Assembly (NCBI GenBank): GCA_025345505.1
Contig: JANVCC010000018.1
Span: forward strand, 53,587,656-53,651,655
DNA: 64,000 bases
Direction: 5' to 3'
Source: Todiramphus chloris collaris
Lineage: Eukaryota; Chordata; Aves; Coraciiformes; Alcedinidae
In this document: one piece after another, positions 1 through 12,314 of the stretch
Layout of the letters: every line of letters begins with the position of its first letter
Numbering within the stretch: position 1 is the stretch's first letter
The notes under the pieces: model-generated
Database searches by the model: none
What the model was told of the DNA's origin: nothing
Seen by the model: only the letters and a program-made list of their open reading frames with translations
Translations under genes and position numbers: made by a program

Positions 1-541
1 TGCAGTTTTGTGGGGAAATATATGTGTTGATGGCAAGACAGTCCAGGTTTTTAAGCACCAGACAAGGAAACAAAAGAGTCCTGGCTTTAAATACACTCTC
101 TGGCATTTTCTCTGTAAATACAGGGAGCCTATTTAGTCTTTTCTATGTTACTGACCCTACATGCAGTACAGGGATAGCATCTGGTTGGTATCATTACAGG
201 GTGTGTTGGCTAGCATGAGTGGAGATGAGAAAAAACCAAGGAAAAGTAGCTTAGTTTTATTAAGCTGTCCTGCTTCCTTCTCTATCCACCTGAGATTTGT
301 TTCACATGCACCTATGTAAATGCTTTTTCATGCATACAGTTTATACAACAGAAATTTGCAGTCTATTAAAGAACAGAGAGAAACACCTTAGCGTAAATTT
401 TCCATGCTGTTGTAGCAGCTTATTTGTTTGCACAGATATACATCAGGAAAAAAACTTTGCTTTCTGTGTAGTGTTTTATAGTGTTCTAAGAAACAACCAG
501 AGCTAAACACCTATCATTTTATAATAACCTTTGTTGCCTAT
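1..541. other. Unrecognised non-coding sequence
   Basis: A/T-rich sequence before the first CR1 tail. Two short open frames (64 and 69 codons) occur here. They show no motif, no biased composition and no convincing splice context, so I treat them as chance. No repeat family was recognised. Confidence 0.5.
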
Positions 542-642
542 TCACAGAATCATAGAATGTTAGGGATTGGATGGGACCTCAAAAGATCATCTAGTCCAAT
601 CCCCCTGCTGGAGCAGGATCACTTAGATCAGGTCACACAGAA
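542..642 (-). mobile_element. CR1 LINE 3'-end fragment, reverse orientation
   Basis: The segment opens with TCACAGAATCATAGAATG, the reverse complement of the CR1 octamer tail. It continues with the usual CR1 terminal wording (GGATGGGACCTC, ATCATCTAGTCCAAT, CCCCCTGCTGGAGCAGGATC, TTAGATCAGGTCACACAG). Only about 100 bases of the element's 3' end are present. This fits the extreme 5' truncation normal for CR1, whose target-primed reverse transcription starts at the 3' tail and often stops early. An A/T dinucleotide-rich run follows at the truncated side. No coding remnant remains. The family is clear; the subfamily is not assigned. Confidence 0.9.
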
Positions 643-645
643 CCT

Positions 646-684
646 GATATATATATATGAATATATTATGAATATATATTTTTT
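646..684. repeat. A/T-rich simple repeat
   Basis: Alternating TA tracts interrupted by GAATATATTATG, directly beside the truncated end of the reverse CR1 fragment. Probably a low-complexity run or short microsatellite. Confidence 0.7.
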
Positions 685-3564
685 CAGAATAACCTATTAA
701 TAAATTTTCCTCATGACATGTCAATTTTTGTTTATTATTCACCAGCATGCATGTGTGATTCCCACTGTGGTTTCTAGTAACTACCATCTGACATCTCTGT
801 AGCATTGCTGTTGCCCCTGTGAATGGCATACTGGCATTCTTTGGTACCTGCCCTGTCACCACAGCTTTTAATAAATGACTTTTCTTGCTAAGCCTTTCAA
901 GACCCTTACCAACTCTTGTTTTGCTGCTTTTGTTCTACCACACATCTAGTTCTGAATGACCTTACTTTCTGCCCTACTGTGACCAGGTCAAATCCTGCTG
1001 AAATGCCAAGGGCAACAATAAGAATGGAGAAGCTTATTAGAAGCACCAGGACAATAAAGTTGCTTTACTTATTAGATAATACTGAATTTCAAACCTCTGT
1101 GGAATGCCAACTTGATTAAAGTTTGTTTGATAGGACTTCAGTTTACTTTGGTTACTTCTTTCTAGAAGTTTGAGCCATAGCCCATTGGAATAAATCTTTC
1201 CTTTTACTCCAGCATACTTTGGAAACCAGTACTAAGTGAGGTAGTGAGTTTGACTTAGCCAAGGGAAGTGATGGTACTTTTGAGCTTTAGTGGAAAGAAA
1301 GGAAAGTCCATAGTGGCATTTCCTATACAGTATTAACAACAGGTGGCTAAAGAAAAAAATGTTCAGATTTGCTGTTCATTAACTCACCCTCTTGTGAGGC
1401 TGACAGGCAGGTCACTAAGACACAAGTCCTGGTTTTACTGAGTAGTTGTGGGCTGATGACAGATTTCAAATCAGAGACTGCAAAGCACCTGGTATTTTCT
1501 GGAGGAAGAATTATTTTTTGTACTTTCCCAATTCCACAACACTGTGACTTCCTTAAGCGTGGTTTTATGACTTTCAATGATTGTTTTCTATACAGATGAG
1601 GGCAGATTATTAGTTGTAAATTCTTTCAAGTTACTTTAAATCCATTTTTACCTGCAATTGTTTTGGATGACTTTCATGATATGTTTTCTTGATTGTGTAT
1701 CTTAGATTGTAAGTTACAGATAAAATATGACATAACTTATTTTAAAATATTTCTGTCTCAGCTCAAAATTTTTTATGGTTGCCCATAGAAATTGGAAGAG
1801 TTTACCTTATAAGAAAAGTTCAAGATGGGTGAATGCCTGAGGATGGATAAAAACATACTTTTTTTTTTGGTGGTTGTTGTTGTTATATAAGTCTAAATGA
1901 GTGACATGTTATGTTAGGCACAAACAGCTGAAAAACAATATTTGGAGTTCTTTATCATTTAGTAGTATAATAACACTATGTAGAGGTGATGTTGCAGTGA
2001 TAGAAAGGTGAAGGAACAAATTCTGCAAGCTACTCTAGTGAAAAAGGTACAACGCATTTCATCTTGCTATTCATCCTGGTATCCACTCAGATGGGGGTAA
2101 AATATGTAATTTGAGTCTTTGATTAAAATTGAAGATAAAATAAACCAAAATGTTTAGGAGTGAGGGAAGTACATAAAGTCTGAATATATGGATTTGAAAA
2201 ACCACACCTCAAGAATGACATCACGCTTCTCCTTAGAATTTATATCCTGCATGAAGTGAGAAAAGCCACTGTTTTCTGATATTTCAAGAACAAAAGTATG
2301 AAATTTCAGTGTAAGATCTGAATAGGCATCAACTTAACTGAATTTTTACAGGTTTTCCTTGTAAGCAGAGTTGAATTTCTTAACTGAATGTGTGAAGAAT
2401 GGCAAAAAGGTACTACCATGTTTAATAGCCCAAATGGCAGAGACCAAAATCAAGGGATTTGCGTTATTTGATATGAGATGCTCTGAAAGAATGGTCAATG
2501 GCGTTGGCAGCAATGTGGGTGCACAACATCTAACTGACCTTGCAGCTTGCTGTTCTGATGGGCTGAATTCCTTGGAAGAGGTACTCAGCTTCCCCACTAA
2601 CACCTGTAGCTCAACATCTTTAGCTCTCCAGAGGAAATGGTGTTGAATTTTCTCTTTCTGTGGAGCAGTCTCCTTGGAGAATGTAGAAACATGGTCTACA
2701 GAGGAGACTCAGGAGATTTTCTATTTGCATGCCACAAGGCAGGATCAGCTACCTGTATGCCAAGAACTATTGTGATTTATTTTCTGAGTTCTAATCTGAA
2801 TCCTGCTTGCTGCAACTATTGCTTGCTTCACCTACCAGGAACACAGAGAACAGGATTTTGTCTTCTTGCAGAAACTTTTTACATATGTGAGGCTACTCAG
2901 TCATTTTTTCTTCAGCTTTGGCAACTCTAGCTCTTTCACCTTTCCAGCCTTCTGATTACTTTTGTGACTATTTAGACACAGTTACTCCACATCTTTCCTC
3001 TTCTATGACCCCTGAAACTGGACAGTATTCCAATAGGTGCTTTTGCAGTATTAAACAGGAATGCAACTACTGCATATGTCTTCTGGGATACGTTTTTATG
3101 ATCTCATCCTAGGATGGCATTGGATTCTTTCACAGCAGCATGCTGGTGTGGGCATATTTTCAATCTCCAATCCAAAAGCGCCAAGGTTAAGAAGTTACTG
3201 GAGACCACAGTGGTGCTAGTGATAGAGAAGGCATAAACTGTCTGGAGAACCACAAATACATCACAACTGAGATCCAAAGCTAGGTGTGTGGGCAAGCTGA
3301 TTCCAGGTAGAGAAGGAAAAGCATATGCATTCCTGAATGGAGATTCACAAGTGTCATTCCTGAAAGGAAATGGCTCCTTTCTGCAGGTAACATGTGACAA
3401 CATGTGACAACACCTAATGATGTAGCAGAAGCGAAAATTCAAATGTTAATAAAAATTTTTCCGAGACTGTGCTGTTGAGTTAAGAAGTCTTTCTACTATT
3501 TTCCCACTGGCTGAAAACTTAGCTATGATATTGGATGCTGTGGTGACACCCGTATTTTATGCAA
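685..3564. other. Unrecognised non-coding sequence
   Basis: No transposable element, RNA gene or supportable exon was recognised. Open frames up to 112 codons occur on both strands, often overlapping each other (for example around 1350-1600 and 2350-2650), which is typical of chance. A perfect tandem copy of a 10-base unit lies at 3391-3410. Confidence 0.5.
3391..3410. repeat. Perfect 10-bp tandem duplication
   Basis: CATGTGACAA occurs twice in direct tandem. Too short to be a minisatellite; probably replication slippage. Confidence 0.8.
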
Positions 3565-4130
3565 AGGAATGAGGAGAAGGGGAGTGATCATGCCCTTGTA
3601 CTTGGCACTGATGAGACCATACCTCAAGTGCTGTGTTCAGTTCTGGACCCCTCACCACAAGAAAGACTTTGAGTTGTTGGAACAAGTTCAGAGAAGGGCA
3701 ACCAAGCTGGTGAAGGGTCTGAAGAACAGTCCTATGAGGAGAGGATGAGGGAATTGGAATTGTTTAGTTTGGAGAAGAGGAGACTGAGTGGAGGCCTCAT
3801 TACTCTCTACAACTACTTGAAAGGAGGTTGTGGTGAGGTGGGCACAGCTTTTTCTCTCAAGTAAATACCAACAGGACTAGAGGAAATAGCCTGGAGTTGT
3901 ACCAGGGAAGGTTTAGACTACATATTAGGAAGAATTTCTTTACTGAAACAGTAGTCAGGCACTGGAACAGGCTGCCCAGGGAGGTGTTGGAGTCACCACC
4001 CCTGGAGGTATTAAAAAAAATGTGTAGATGAGGCACTTCAGGACATGCTTTAGTGGGATGATGACGTGTTGATGATTGGATGTGGTGATCTTAGTCTTTT
4101 CTGACCATGACAATCTGTGTGATTCTGCAT
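3565..4130 (+). mobile_element. CR1 LINE 3' portion, forward orientation, decayed
   Basis: The sequence follows the CR1 ORF2 C-terminal part and 3' UTR: an ACTGATGAGACCATACCTCA segment (TGATGAGACC...TGTTCAGTTCTGG, cf. RPxLxYCVQFW), then GAAAGACTTTGAG, CAGAGAAGGGCAACCAAGCT, GGAGAAGAGGAGACTGAG, TACAACTACTTGAAAGGAGG, AGGCACTGGAACAGGCTGCC and CAGGGAGGTGTTGGAGTCACC. The octamer tail is worn to TGTGTGATTCTGCAT at 4116-4130. The wording (AACTACTTGAAAGGAGGTTG, AGTCACC) belongs to a different CR1 subfamily from the copies at 33 and 58.7 kb. Frameshifts and stops break the reading frame throughout, and no open frame over 60 codons survives. It is 5' truncated, about 566 bases long. Confidence 0.92.
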
Positions 4131-5373
4131 GGAACAGTATAAGCCAAGCTCACGGTGTAATAAGCAATCAGGGCACAGCTCTTCAGGTCTGGGTCTCCCA
4201 CATCCTAACTGTATATATTAGGATATATATATTCTTAAAGCTCCAAGAAATGTGATTGTATCAGTAGCATTACTTACTGTGTATGACTGTCTGTTTTGGA
4301 GGTGTTTGCCTTTGCATTATTTCATGCTCAGCAGGTTTAGGGAGCTGCTGTTTTATAATCCTCTCTTAGCTCCTTCCTTAACTTGCCATCTTCAGCACTT
4401 GTGAGATAGATCTTTCCAGCTGCAAGACAGGCATTGACTTGATGTTTCCCTCAGACAAAGCATAAGAAACCTCATAGCAGTCCCTAGACACATGGATACT
4501 GATGAATTTGTGAATCCAGAGTTAGATTCTGACTGCTGCCACTTGAGATTATTCCTTCAGGTGAGATTGGGACAGTTGTCCTTCAGACAAGACTTGAGCT
4601 ATCTTTATATTACCATTAACAGCATCATTATGGCAATATAAAACTTAGTGCGGGCTGCTAAACCTGTTCAAGTATATGTTAAGCTTCCCAGATGTGTTTT
4701 ATGACCTGCATTGAGAAACGCAGTGCTGTATGTCTGCTGCTGGCAGTTATGTGAGCAAGTGATGTAGGATATTCTGGGTATACAGGATGGTAACTGCAGT
4801 ATAGACATATCCTCAGGTCTCATAGGAAAATGATGTCTCCTACTACCACAGATCCCTAGCTAGGGGGAGAAATATCTCTTTTTTTCATTATGTGTCTTGG
4901 ATAGGAATCTGTTTTAAAATATTCAATAAATTTCTCTGTTCCTTTATGGAGAAGTGACTGGAAAGGAACAGTTTTTTAAGCTCTGTTCATTTCATTGCTG
5001 CTGGTGCCTGGAGATGGTAATGTCTCAGTTCACATCTCAACAGAACTCACCCAGGCAGGCCTAATATCTGACAGCTTGCTTGGGCATGTCAGTGCTGTTC
5101 CAAAGTTTCTGTTACTTTTATGAGAACACTGATTAATGTTGTAAGGAAGACTAAGGTTGTCCTCAAGGAACTTCTCCATAATCAATGTCATCATTGCTGA
5201 TCATGTTAGCAGAGAGAGCTGCAGACCGTGGCATGCTCGATGGTGAGATCCCACCTCTTGGGCACAGTGATTTGCAATTAGTTTCTGAGCATGCCAGGTT
5301 AGGTGGCTGGCCCTCGAGGGCTGTTTCACCTTGACAGCAAAAAGTTATTCAGCAAATTAGTGCAATACATTGA

Positions 5374-5390
5374 TTTTTTTTTTTTTTTTT
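5374..5390. repeat. Poly-T tract (T17)
   Basis: Seventeen T followed by CCCCAG and TGAG. The tract plus CAG resembles a 3' splice site, but the downstream frame closes quickly and no partner donor was seen. Treated as a homopolymer. Confidence 0.85.
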
Positions 5391-7728
5391 CCCCAGTGAG
5401 GTGTTAGGCATGAAACAAATGTTTTTCATTTCACCTATGTAGGATGGTCATTACAGCCCTAGATAAAAACAATATTAATAAAAAGAGACAGTTATTGCCA
5501 CCCCAACTGCCAAAAGTGAGAAGGAGTCAATATGGTCCTTTTTACATCACCACAGGCTGCTTTCTCAAGGGTGTCAGTGAAAAAGGAAATGTAGTTCTAA
5601 ATAAAATTTCAAACTGTTTTTCCCTTTGTTATTATATATGATGTTGTGCATTATCAACGAAAGGCCACTGCTTATATGTGAACATCTAATGGTATAGTCT
5701 TTTAATTGTGATTCTCTACAGTATTGCCCGATGCATCATGCTTGTGAGAGGAGTGGAAATATGCCCAGATATATGCACATCATCGTTTCCACCCCTCACC
5801 AGGACTCTCTTTTTATGAGAAAATTTCCCTTTGGTTGTGGGTTCACAGCTGCAGTGTACATTTTCATGTGGATTGCCTTTTGCCAATAGGAGAACTGAGA
5901 GCCTCGGGTATTTTACCAGTAAAAGTGAAAGCTTCTATCCCAAATTTTATTCCATTTGTTCTTATTTTCCTGCAGATCTCCCAGAAGCATTGAGCAGATT
6001 AGAGACTTTTACACAATATCTGACGATTCTTGCTCTCTCAATAAGCCCTATCATGACAGAGCTCAAACCATTTACCATATAATCAATAAACCATGCTTCT
6101 AAATGCTTTTATACAATAACACATGACTACTTTGATATCCTTTGCTTCAGAAAATTACACTATGAGGATTATTCTCTGCTGAGAGTGACTGTGCTTAGTC
6201 CAACATAGCAAATAATTTTGCCTTCAGTTGTTTCCTGCGTGTGCACAGAGATCTAGTTATAAGCTGTATATATAATACTTTATGAGCTTTTATTCCATAT
6301 CTTCTGAAATTACCCTTGCAAATAGTGACTCTTATGGGAGACTCAGAAAGAATGGTGATTCTTATGTTATACCATCCAATCTATTGTATTGTGAAATGTC
6401 AGACCTTTTAAACTCTTTCATATGTGTAGCAAAATCCATATTAAAGATGTTAGATTTTCTTCTTTTGTGTTCCTATGGGAAAACTGTTCTTGAACCTCAG
6501 CTCTTTAACGAATGAGAAACCTTCATCTAACTTCCAGTCTTTAAAAATTCCTGGCTAACTCATATTTTTCTTTTAGCAGTTGGCCTTCATTTTATGTGGT
6601 TCTTTTGCACTTATCTGCTACTAGCTCTGAGATTGTTGTAGAAGACAGAAATGATCCATTGTACACCAGAGTGAAGATGGACACAAACATAATTTTTCAG
6701 AGACTGAATCAAAACCATGGAAAATATTTTGTGTAACTTCTTGTTTGACACCTCTCCCAGTTTGACTCAGAATAAAATGGTCTTTTGTTGTTGTTGTTTT
6801 AGTTAAAACTATTTTAGGAAAACTTTCAGGTTTTCAAAGCAAAAAGTAAAAATTTTGGTGTTTTTTGAAAACAAAATATTCTCACATTTCAGAATTTATT
6901 TGAAAAGTGTCATGATATTCCATTTTTTACAGAGAGGTCAAATCTATAATTAGTTAATTTGTACATTATAAAATGCCCCTATGTTTAAAAAACTACCAAA
7001 AGTTCCCTCTTCAGTGCATGCTTGCAATGGTCTGAAAGTTAATTTACTGATGTTTCACAACATATTTGTAGGTATTCCACCAGTACCTGAAAACACTAAA
7101 TTAACAGCTGAGAAATTCAGTCTGTACCAGACAGCTCTGGAGGTTATTCGAGCTACGTTTTGGTGTATTTCACTGAGCAGATAACTACGGAAAAAGTAGT
7201 CTTTAAATTTTTTTTTGAGTGAGAAACTCTTGGTATTTTTCTGGTACATGTGGACTTTCAGGCTGAAGGGATGAAAGGAGGTAAAGAAGTTTTATGTACT
7301 GTAGCTTGCTTCAGGTTCTGAGGCAGAGCAAGAGTGTCATATGCTAGGGGAGATAGTGCTGTGCAAGCCTTTGTGAAAGTACCATACACTTCAGGGATTT
7401 TAATATATGCATATGTATAAAAGGATGACTCTGGAGCTTTGCTTCAGAAAATGGCTTTGTAGTGCTTGCTGATATTTTATAATGTTCCAATTTTTTATAA
7501 CATCTGTGGACTCCAATTTATTGTGACAGAGTTCTAATGTGAAGAGTTTCACATGCTTGTAAGAAGGATATGGAATAGATTGCTCTGCATGGGTCTAAGG
7601 TGGAGTTTAATGTTGTTATCTGTCACAGCAGCGCTTGTGCCATCTATCTACTTTTGGGTTATGTGTTATCAGATGTGACACTGAAAAAATATGGGGATTT
7701 CCTTGGTGTATAGAGCACTTTGTTGATT

Positions 7729-7744
7729 AAAAAAAAAAAAAAAA
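7729..7744. repeat. Poly-A tract (A16)
   Basis: Sixteen A, then TT, six more A and C6. There is no retroposed gene or LINE body upstream that would make this a retrotransposon tail. Confidence 0.85.
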
Positions 7745-10700
7745 TTAAAAAACCCCCCATTTCTTGAATACAACACAGCTGATGTGGGAAATGAGGACTT
7801 CTGGAGCTTCATGTTTTCCTTTTTTGTTACTGCAAAGCCTATGTGTATAGAGACTAACATGACAATTAACCTTGCTTGGGTCAAGTGCAATCTGCAGGAG
7901 TGATGTCACCACTCCTGAGTACTTGCTGGTAATTTTTTTCATTGGAATGTGCTGTATTGTAGAGGCACTGGGGAAACCTCTCTGTGATTATAAGACTCTC
8001 CAGTCTAGTGTAGGCAAGACCTTGCCCCTTGGTGCAGTGCCAGTGTCAGCTTCTACTCCATGAATTGAAGAAAACAGGACAGAATACAGGAAATTAATAT
8101 GCATCTGGCACATTGTTAGATCCACTTCTCCACTGCTAGAAGCCTGGCTTTTTTATTGTGTAATACTTGTGACAGCAGGAAGATCAAACTTACAGAAGAG
8201 ATATTTGTTAGGACTGGTAAGAAGCAGGTGCTTACTACTGCCTGAAAGGCAGTACAGATAAAGATGCTGAATTTAAAAACCCCTGATAAAACCAGCTCTG
8301 AACAGTAGGAAGCATTTAACAATCACTGTGCTTAACTGCCCTGTCATCATTTACATGGAGAGTTGTTCAAAAGAGGATAGAATTACAATGGAGGAACCTG
8401 GCAAAGTCCTGAAAACTACTCCTCTCTTAGCTTCCAAGCAGAAATGCATCTGGAATGTGTATTTCCACATTGTTCTCTATAAGGCTTTAATTCTGAATTC
8501 ACATATTGTACTTAATTTGCATTTTTCATACAGTCATTAATGCTTGGTGAACTTGAAAGGTCTAGAAAAGTATTCAAAGGCTTGGATACTTACCAGAAAT
8601 GTGTTCATGCTGTACTGGCCTGGAAATCTGGCATGAAATCTGCAGCTCGAATGCTGACCTGGGATTTCAGTTATTTTTTTGTGAGGTATTTTAATAACAG
8701 AAGACTTCTTCTCAGTCTTCTATGTTTTAGGCTAGTTCTTACACTAGTGAATCATTTTGCTGATGGTACTGCTTTGATCACATTTCTAGCAAAGGCTAGA
8801 TGTCAAGAGCAATGTCAAGAACAGGAGGGAACCAGGGATCAATGTACCTTGAAGGGAAGGCATCAGATTTAGGGTTTGAAACTACCCTGGGAAAACCAAA
8901 ATAAACCAAAAACAAACAACAAAACCAACTGCTCTCTTGATTCTTAATCTAAGTCAAAAGCAGGAGGTCCTGGTCATGCTAAGGTGGACAGCAGGCTCCT
9001 GTTCACACGCAGGAACTGCAGTGGTGGCCACAAGGCTGGCAAGGAAGAAAGTACTAGAGCTGAAATGCTTAAATGAGAACTGCTGGATTATTTTCAGAGG
9101 AATGCATGAGATCATTGGGATTTATTCTCTTATTGTGGGATTTATTCTTAACTGGACAGCCTTCTGGTACTAGGCACAATGCAGCCACCTTGACCAGCAG
9201 CAGGAAACTGCTAGACAACATGGAAACGGCCTCTGCCAGGGGAAGACAACTTCTAGGAAGATATGGCTGGCTAAAAGCAAGTCTTGTGGTGTGTATCTCT
9301 TAAAGACAGGATGTAATCTTAGTTTCAGAAACCAAAACAAATCACTGAATATCATGAGGAAACTTATTCTTTTTCTTCTCTTTTATGAAGTAGTAAGTGA
9401 TTTCAGATGAGAGGAACGGTGTGATAGCTGATGGCAGATGCAGTAAGACTTCCTCCCCTCCTCCCATCATACTCCCCATCCAGGGGCATTGAAGTGCAGA
9501 GATTCTATTGTTCTGCTGCTTCTTTTTCCTTTTATCTGTGCAGCTGTTCTCCATCAGATACCATCATGCTGCCAAAGCTACTCTTCAGAGTGGGGGTAGA
9601 TGATTTGTTAACTGCTTGTCTGGGAGTAAACTACTTGGTCATGCAAGTTAGTCTGACAAAAGAACAAAAGAAAGACAGTAATTGGTAATTATTCCCTCTA
9701 TGCCTTCCCTCCGCTCAATTTTAAAAAAGGGATACTTTTACAGCAGTGTTGTGTACCTATTTAATCACTTACACCAGCTGATGAAATAAAAGCTCTTGTC
9801 CCTTGGCCCCTTGCAAATTATTCTTGTTAATTATTTTTTAATTATCCTCGTAGCATTGCTCCTGGTGCCACTTTCATAATTTCTACATCAATGGGTGCAG
9901 ACATGACAAATCTTAAAACTTATCACAGAGAAGCGTTACTGCTGCTGTGCTGGCTCCAGGGGAGGAACAAAAGGTGGGAGTGTGATCCAGGGTGACTCCT
10001 TTCTGTCTTACCTCTCTGTCAGTGGCTCCTCTGCTTTGCTGTAGGTGAGAGTCCCTTGTTGGCACATGCATGGGCACACGCACATCAGCTCGCGTGTATG
10101 GACACATTGGCACGAGTGTGTACATACACACATTAATTAGCTCAAGTTTCACATTAGCGAGTTAACACCCCAGTGTTTTCAGGGTGGCTGACAGCGTATT
10201 AATCAGAACCACGTTTAAACAGATGGGTACATTGTGCCTTTCCCTAATTGAGATGGGGAAGGAAAGATCCTTAATGTGGTAGAGACTACAGATTGCAACG
10301 CTTTATGGGAAGTTTCTAAGGGATAAAAAAAGATGGATTCATTTTTGCTGTTGGAAGGGTGCAGTGAAGATGTCAGCATTTTGGTGTGCTATATACCTGC
10401 AAGTTTACAGAACCTGTATTCACAGAACATAGATTCTGCCACACTTTCTCTGTTCCCTACATTAAAAAAAAAAACAAAACCAAAAAACCAAAAACTGACA
10501 TAACTTTCTGGAAGATAAAGATGAAGCAGAAGCAAAACCCTAAATGTGGATGTACAACTGATGGAAAGGGAAGGAAACGGAAAATAGTAAGTCTCTTTCC
10601 CCAGGGGTTAGAGATATTAAAACCAAAGTGTTTTCAGCATGTGTGACAAAAGCAAGTCATGAAACAAAGAAATAACTAGGCACAGTATTTGCATCATAGT

Positions 10701-11794
10701 ACTTATTAATTCCCTGAACTGCAATTTCCCCTAGGCAAATTACTTGCAAACAGATGTCATCTTTTACTGATGTTCCTCAGAATTACTTGGTAGGTGGCTT
10801 ATGCAAGGAAGTTCAGCTTCTGGTCTACCTGCAATGATCGACCACCACTGTTTACCTGAGGACAGGGCTTGCTATATGTGAGCCATGATTTATGCAGTTT
10901 GATGGTTTTGCTGTGTTAAGTAATTTCACAATTTATCTCATGATGACCATGAGGTGCTATCCCCCTTCTGTTTGCATGGAGATCGCCTAAGCCAGCAAAT
11001 TTTACATCAGTATATTTCCTATGTTGCCTTTTAGCAAATAGTTTTGCAGAGGATGTTTTGCCTTTCTGAGTTTTCTCAGTTCTAGACTCCAGATTACACT
11101 TTGTGTGACATTTTTCCTAATCACAGTAATTATTTCTTTAGTACCTTACAAAGACAAACTGACATAAACCAAGATACTCTTACAACTGATATATTAGTAA
11201 TGGGTTTTCATGGAAGTCACAGATTATTCATGTTGCTCCTACAGTGCCTTTGGAGGCCATGAAAGCATCACATCAGCTGTTTTTTGACCAGAGGAGTCAA
11301 GCCGCAGGAGCAACTGTTTGAAGTGAGCAAATCTGCCTTCTGCCTGCTCACCATGTCTTTCAACATTTTCATGGTGTGAAACAAGGTACATTGGGTGCTG
11401 CAGCACTGTAATCCAGCACAGCACTGGGTTTTGTGGTGCTTTTCTCCATCTCAGGTTATTTTCATGATTAAGTTCTTCCATTAGTAATGTTTCTTACTAT
11501 TTAAATAGCTGATACCCATACAAAATGTGATGTATGGTCTAAAATTGATCCATACTATCTCCAAGTGAATGTACCTAGGAGAGCTGTACCTAGACCTGTC
11601 AATTAAATGGATAAAGTATTTCGGAAATATGGGCTACCAGGCAGAGCTTACAACTGTATGAGTTTTCTTGCTGCTATGAAGGATAAAGCATTCCCATTTG
11701 TTTCAATTTTGGACTCTCACAGCTTGTATTTATCAAAAACCAGCCATGGAGTAATTTGTCTCAGGAAAATCCCAGGGGCCAGTACAACATTAAA

Positions 11795-12314
11795 TCATAG
11801 AATCACAGGATAGTGAGTTTGAAGGGACCTCCAGAGATTGTGGAGTCCAACTCCCAGCCAGAGCAGGAATACCTAGGGCAAGCCACGTGGGAACAGATCC
11901 AGACAGGTCTTTAAAGTCTCTAGAGAAGCAGACTCCACAATCTCCCTGGGCAGCTTGTTCCAGTGCTCCATAACCCTCACAGGAAAGTTTTTCCTCATGT
12001 TGAGATGGAACTTCCTGTGTTCCAGCTTGTGACCCTTGCTCCTCATCCTATCACAGGGCACCACTGAAAAGAGACTGGCCCCTTCTGCTTGACACCCACC
12101 CTGCAGATATTTGTAAACATTAATAAGATCCCCTCTCAGTCTTCTCTTCTCCAGACTAAACAGCCCCAGGGCTCTCAGCCTTTCCTCATAAGGAAGAAGT
12201 TCCAGTCCATCATCCTTGTAGCTACTTCATTGGACTCTCTCTAGTATTTCCCTGTCCGTCTTGAACTGGGGGGGACCAGAACTAGACACAATACTCCAGA
12301 TATGGTCTCACAAT
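11795..12314 (-). mobile_element. CR1 LINE 3' portion, reverse orientation
   Basis: The segment starts with TCATAGAATCACAGGATAG, a worn octamer tail in reverse complement. It carries the characteristic reversed CR1 wording: GAAGGGACCTCCAGAG, CTCCCTGGGCAGCTTGTTCC, GATCCCCTCTCAGTCTTCTC, TTCTCCAGACTAAACAGCCC and ACAATACTCCAGATATGGTCTC. About 520 bases are kept, covering the 3' UTR and the C-terminal quarter of ORF2. It is 5' truncated where similarity stops at ATGGTCTCACAATG. Chicken-type CR1 of the GACCTCCAGAG tail class; exact subfamily not determined. Confidence 0.95.
11873..12064 (-). pseudogene. CR1 ORF2 C-terminal remnant
   Basis: An open 63-codon stretch on the minus strand inside the reverse CR1. 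It reads MRSKGHKLEHRKFHLNMRKN, then VMEHWNKLPREIVESASLET and CLDLFPRGLP. The pattern R-G-H-K-x-F-x-L-x-R-K-x-F followed by HWNxLPRE-V and SLETxK is the well-known C-terminal end of the CR1 endonuclease/reverse transcriptase polyprotein, downstream of the RT domain. The initiating Met is an internal residue, not a real start. No catalytic domain is present, so this is a fossil with no expected function. Confidence 0.85.

Larger units (their letters stand above)
4131..11794. other. Unrecognised A/T-rich non-coding sequence with simple repeats
   Basis: About 7.7 kb with no recognised element family. It contains T17 at 5374-5390, A16 at 7729-7744, an A-rich CCAAAAAACC-type run at 10465-10495 and scattered open frames up to 110 codons without family motifs. 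One stretch, roughly 10130-10320, has homeodomain-like TTAATTAG and CCTAATTGAG words and low repeat content. It could be conserved non-coding DNA, but that cannot be judged from one sequence. Confidence 0.45.

Noticed and set aside
11239-11481. 80-codon minus-strand frame resembling a transposase fragment at first sight
   Set aside because: No hAT, mariner or other transposase motif could be aligned by eye and there are no terminal repeats nearby.
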